This document shows, piece by piece, positions 60,297 to 64,000 of a DNA stretch of 64,000 nucleotides; the first letter of the stretch is position 1; the number at the start of each line of letters is the position of its first letter. The notes under the pieces are model-generated. The model made no database searches. It saw only the letters and a list, made by a program, of their open reading frames with translations, and was not told where the DNA came from. The translations under genes and the position numbers were made by a program. This stretch comes from Porpolomopsis calyptriformis (Eukaryota > Basidiomycota > Agaricomycetes > Agaricales > Hygrophoraceae), in contig OX621167.1 in NCBI GenBank assembly GCA_951640195.1, positions 806,001 through 870,000 on the forward strand, read 5' to 3'.

Positions 60297-61787
60297 ATGT
60301 CTGATACACCCCCAGTCGATGTTTTTCTCGACGACGTTAGCGACACAGTCAGCGAAATCTCCACAACTACTTCCTACATCCCTTTCACCATCTCGGATGG
60401 CACCTCTGAGACTTCTGAAGATCATGATGTCTCCATGCGATCTTCATCGCCCACCCGCTCGGTTGTGTCTATGACTAGTTCTATGCGCGAACAAGCGTTC
60501 ATACGAGAGTATGGACGGAATATCAACAATTACTCAGAGGTCTATAAGCTTCCTGCAGACGAGGAGGAGCTCGAACGCCTCCGTGAGTGTTTTGCGTCCT
60601 TCTTCACATCTGCCACTCAACTCGCCGCAGAGAAACAACACCTACTTTTACGAGAAGTTTTGGGGAAATATCCCCCTGTCTTGGCTGAAGTTCTGGCTGA
60701 CGATGTGCCAGGCGAGACCAAGACATGTTTGGATTTGGGTTGCGGAAGTGGTGGCTGGTGAGCCTCGCTCGTCTTGATTTCCTTGGCACCTGTACTCACA
60801 AATCGAAGGATTATGGAAGTCGCGACTGACTTTCCACACTGCAGGGCCGTGGCTGTTGATCTCATTCCCCTGCAATCCATGTGAGTGTGAAGCTTCTACC
60901 AGAGCTCTCAGACACTCACCTTTTGATCGCAGCTCCATGCCACCAAATTGCAGGTGAACGCAACCGCGAACCTGTGCGGCCATTCCAGTGACACTAAATG
61001 TTTTTTCCTCCCCGAAATTTTTTAGGAGTGAAGTCGATGATGTCAACCTCGGACTAGAGCATTACTACGGCGATTTCAACGTCGCCAATGCCCGTCTCAT
61101 CTCCGGAGGGGTAAGTCTGAACCGTATAGTATTCGCTCCCACTTTCTCACTCCCTTTCGCCGTAAAGGTCAGAGACTTTGAAGGCCTTATCGATCATATG
61201 GGTAAAGTGCTGCGGCCGGGTGGCTTAATCTCTCTAGGAGAATTCAGTTTCTACGTATACGATGCTGACAAAAAGCTCTTTGAGGGGGACACCGGACCCC
61301 CTTGGATCGTTCCCTGGACGGCACAAGTTCGCCACGCAATACGCACGCGTGGGGGCAGCCCCGAAGTCGCATCCCAGATGCTCAAATGGGTCCAAGACAA
61401 TGGAGCATTCGAAGATATCGTGGGTCGGGCGTACTACATGCCAGTCTCGCCGTGGATGCAAGGAGACGACCCGGAAGCAGTCAGATTGAGAAGGGTCGGC
61501 GAACTTGCGCGAGAGGATAGCTTGGTGTGTTTTTTTTATCCCTCCAGCCTCTCCTTTTTATTCAAGGAGGTCCTTCGTCACAGGGTTTCATCGATGCCGC
61601 ACGGGGGTTGCTTCTCGGGTCGGATATTCCGGAGTCCGTGGTGGATGAACTGAAGCGGAATGTCGTGAACGAATTGTTGGAGGGGAAGGCCCAAGTTTAC
61701 TCCCTCATTCAAACTGTGTATGCCCGGAAGAAGCACACGGTACCAGACCCAATTGGCCAAGATCAAGGGGACGAAATTCATATGTAG
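60297..61787 (+). CDS. SAM-dependent methyltransferase
   Basis: Class I methyltransferase fold in about six exons. The leader is Ser/Thr-rich (about 90 residues). Motif I TCLDLGCGSGGWIMEVA is split by an intron in the Trp codon. Then AVAVDLIPLQ gives the acidic loop, FEGLIDHMGKVLRPGGLISL gives motifs IV-V, and a helical end follows to TAG at 61785-61787 (EIHM). This is the general type widespread in agaricomycetes, related to LaeA-like and trans-aconitate-like enzymes. The substrate cannot be told from sequence. The intron starting near 61111 (57 nt, GTAAGT to GTAAAG) is stop-free and a multiple of three, so the unspliced frame also stays open. It converges on the phosphoribosyltransferase gene, with 95 bp between stops. 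Confidence 0.85.
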
Positions 61788-61882
61788 GATGATGATAGCA
61801 TTTCAAGAATTGTACATCTAGGTTGGATTGCTCTAGGCAACTGTGTGTATATTTGTTACAAGAAAAGTACAATGCTCCACCA

Positions 61883-63050
61883 TTAGAGGGAAGCGGGACA
61901 AAACTGTTCTGACGGAGAAACCCCATTGATCCTCTCCCGTTTGGCGAGGCGATCATGCTCTTCAATGTCTCTGAATAAAAAAGAATCGAAAGTTGCCCGG
62001 AAGGTCAAGCATGGCAACGAATAACTTACACTGCTTCCCATGGATAGTCCAGCCTAAAACAGATGGATTGGTATTTCTACGAAACGACTTCGCAACGAAT
62101 CACTTACCATATATCAGGCACTTCCATACCAGCGTAATAGCTAGGAATGTGGATGAAAGCGAAACGAATAAGTAGAGAGATAAGAATGAGAACGTCACAC
62201 CCACAATATCCCAGGTGGTAATGGGGCTAGTTTTGGCTTGTTCTTGTTATGGACCACGAATATCCCAAACTTGGTCTTCGCGCGGAGAAGAGCTTGATCA
62301 GCTTCCGGTAGATGAGCCAACTCGAGGTCGACATCTTTTTGGAGCTCGGAGATAGCGTAACTAGTGCGAATATATATAAGCACCCACAGAAGAAGAAAAC
62401 ACCATCAATGGGATGCATACTGGAGGGTTTTACGAGTGTCATCGACTTCGTCCTGAATCACGTGTGATAAACACCCTCAGGCTACGACAGCGATACGCAC
62501 CACAATCAGCACTCGTTTCCCCACCAGTAATTGACCCGGTGCAGGACCTCTGTAAAAAAAGAAAGATCCCGAAGTTGACTTCAGATATCCTTGACAACGG
62601 TGTAGAAGCCGACTTACAACCACTGAGTGCGGATGACTTCACCCCCGACCTGCTCGGTTTCCATCCCCGGAATAACTTCGTATAGAGATAATCCGATTGC
62701 GCGCATTGGGAGGTTCTTTTTTGTGACCTCGTCTCTAAGGAACGACCGCTAGAGGTGGAAGATTTCAAGTTGACCTTCGAGAACGCTTGAAGGAAGATGA
62801 GTTGCTTGCCAGAATGCGTGCCGGTATAAATCCTCTGTGTGAGAGTGTTACTAGATGATCGTCGGATTGAGATTTTCACATACCCCCCACCTGTTTGGGT
62901 GTTAAGCGTGGAAGAGAAGGTGGAGATAGGGTGCGTACCAATGGCTATGAGTAAATCCGGGCGAAATTCGGTTAATATTTGGGAACTGGTATTTCTTATG
63001 AGGTTGTGTATGTCGTTATAGGTGATACGGAGGCGTTCTGACGGTGACAT
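61883..63050 (-). CDS. XPT1: Xanthine phosphoribosyltransferase (Xpt1-like)
   Basis: Starts at ATG 63050 (MSPSERLRITYNDIHNLIRN). The phosphoribosyltransferase core is rebuilt over many short exons: LIAIGGGGFIPARIL, RSFLRDEVTKKNLPMRAIGL then SLYEVIPGM, and the PRPP-binding loop VLIVDEVDDTRKTL. Then come SELQKDVDLELAHLPEADQA, KFGIFVVHNKNKPK, and the closing segment WLDYPWEA ... EEHDRLAKRERING, ending at TAA 61885-61883. The family salvages xanthine and other purines with PRPP. The intron 62749-62809 needs a GC donor (GCAAGC) to connect ARIL to RSFL. Intron density is very high, about one per 25-30 codons. No broken motif is seen. Confidence 0.88.
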
Positions 63051-64000
63051 GACTGTTGCTTTGCGATAAGTTCATCTTCAGCAGTTCACACTTCGTTTGT
63101 TATCACGTGCCACACTTTTGGCGTTTTGACTCAACTTACGAGCTAAGCCATTAATGGCAGCTCTCGGGCAAGCGCCACCATTACCGCTAATTTGCAATAT
63201 AAACTGATCTGAGGACGATAGGCAGATAGAGAACGCTCACGTTCGTATTGGTGTTTTATTGACTTTTCCGAAGACCAGGACTGGGTTCGCGATCACAAGA
63301 AGTGTCATTGATAGACAGGATGGCAGAACCTCGACCGATCAGCCTTGATGCTGGGGGCGTTGGTTAAATGAACAGAGCAAATCAGTCCCAGAACCTTCGT
63401 TTCGTGGTTCAAGACGAATCGAGCCTCTGGTCTCTCGACTTCACGATCTCTCTGGATTGCTCGGGGTTTTTAGAAATGTGCCCTAATCTCGAGTCGCAAT
63501 TCGACGTACGTACCATCGACTTCCGATAAGTGGGTTCGACATGCTACTGTTGCCCCCTCACCATCCACTTAAATAATCTCCGGTATGTGATCCGTTTCAA
63601 CGAAGGAATCACGACTTCCATCGCGCTGGCGTGTTAACTGCATGGCTTGTTTGATCAATGTATAGTCCTGCTTGAGGGTCCTCACCCTTACTGGCGAGAC
63701 CAGTCTTCCCGGCCCGAATTTCTTGATCATTCCGGACCTACTTGGCACCTCGAGTTGACAACGTTTCGTTGAAACGCGTCCTTACGTTGTCTCCGGTTTC
63801 GACGTGGTTTCTTAGACATCGGGAATTAGCCAACCCTCGGGTGGCGTTTGTTGTCCGTTTTTAGATCGGTCACCTCTTTGTATTTGGTCTAAGTGTCGGT
63901 GAGAATACCCATACGTTTCTCCAATAGAGTGATGCCTGTTTTTACCATTCAATTAGCAATCAAGCATAAAGTGATCGATCGCGAACCATTCGTTGTATTT
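63051..64000. other. No supported gene to the window end
   Basis: No frame longer than about 60 codons and no known RNA. There is a 12-bp palindrome gccattaatggc near 63147. The stretch may hold the promoter of the phosphoribosyltransferase gene and the end of an off-window gene. Confidence 0.5.

Noticed and set aside
1..64000. CRISPR array, operon, phage or intact transposon
   Set aside because: No spaced direct repeats, no transposase, integrase or reverse transcriptase domain, and the gene structure is eukaryotic throughout.

Overview
This is a window of nuclear DNA from a filamentous basidiomycete, most likely an agaricomycete; I cannot place the genus. The basis is the gene set (fungal Sec6, Ada1, an Axl2-like protein, an NB-ARC/TPR STAND protein, a CBM19-like secreted protein) and the gene structure. 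Genes sit about 2.5 kb apart on both strands and most carry many introns of 45-75 nt with CTAAY-like branch sites. There are no bacterial operons, ribosome-binding sites or CRISPR arrays. I found no convincing tRNA or rRNA and no intact transposon.

Layout. 1-1116: 3' end of a secreted CBM19-like gene. 1117-3608: gene-poor. 3609-11700: an accessory block with a possible KEN-box protein, a decayed NB-ARC/TPR gene, an intact NB-ARC/TPR gene and a small helical ORF just upstream of it. 12039-20855: Kap123-type importin, an Axl2/cadherin-like membrane protein, a broken coiled-coil gene and dynein light chain LC8. 20856-23200: a second accessory pocket holding a decayed NACHT-type STAND gene and an orphan exon-like ORF. 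23520-38932: acetyl-CoA carboxylase, COQ6, exocyst SEC6 and NAD synthetase QNS1. 38933-40040: a WD40 remnant of a third STAND gene. 40044-63050: a dense run of CCCH/RING-IBR protein, AP-1 gamma adaptin, SF3B1, a RED/IK-like splicing protein, EMC5, a ZW10/Dsl1-like tether, makorin, SAGA Ada1, a SAM methyltransferase and a xanthine phosphoribosyltransferase. 63051-64000: nothing recognised.

The housekeeping genes do not form one pathway. Several concern membrane traffic (Sec6, AP-1 gamma, ZW10/Dsl1, EMC5, LC8) or splicing (SF3B1, RED). Many neighbours are closely packed: COQ6 and SEC6 start 37 bp apart head to head, makorin and ADA1 63 bp apart, and several pairs converge with 70-240 bp between stops.

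The most unusual content is of two kinds. First, STAND/NLR-type genes recur in three places, one intact and three or four broken, which points to repeated gain and decay of these putative immune or allorecognition receptors. Second, the splicing architecture is odd: a 3-nt microexon in QNS1, four apparent GC-AG introns, several stop-free introns whose length is a multiple of three, and one intron flanked by an exact 8-bp direct repeat. Splice sites were read by eye from frame continuity and family similarity; no transcript evidence was available.
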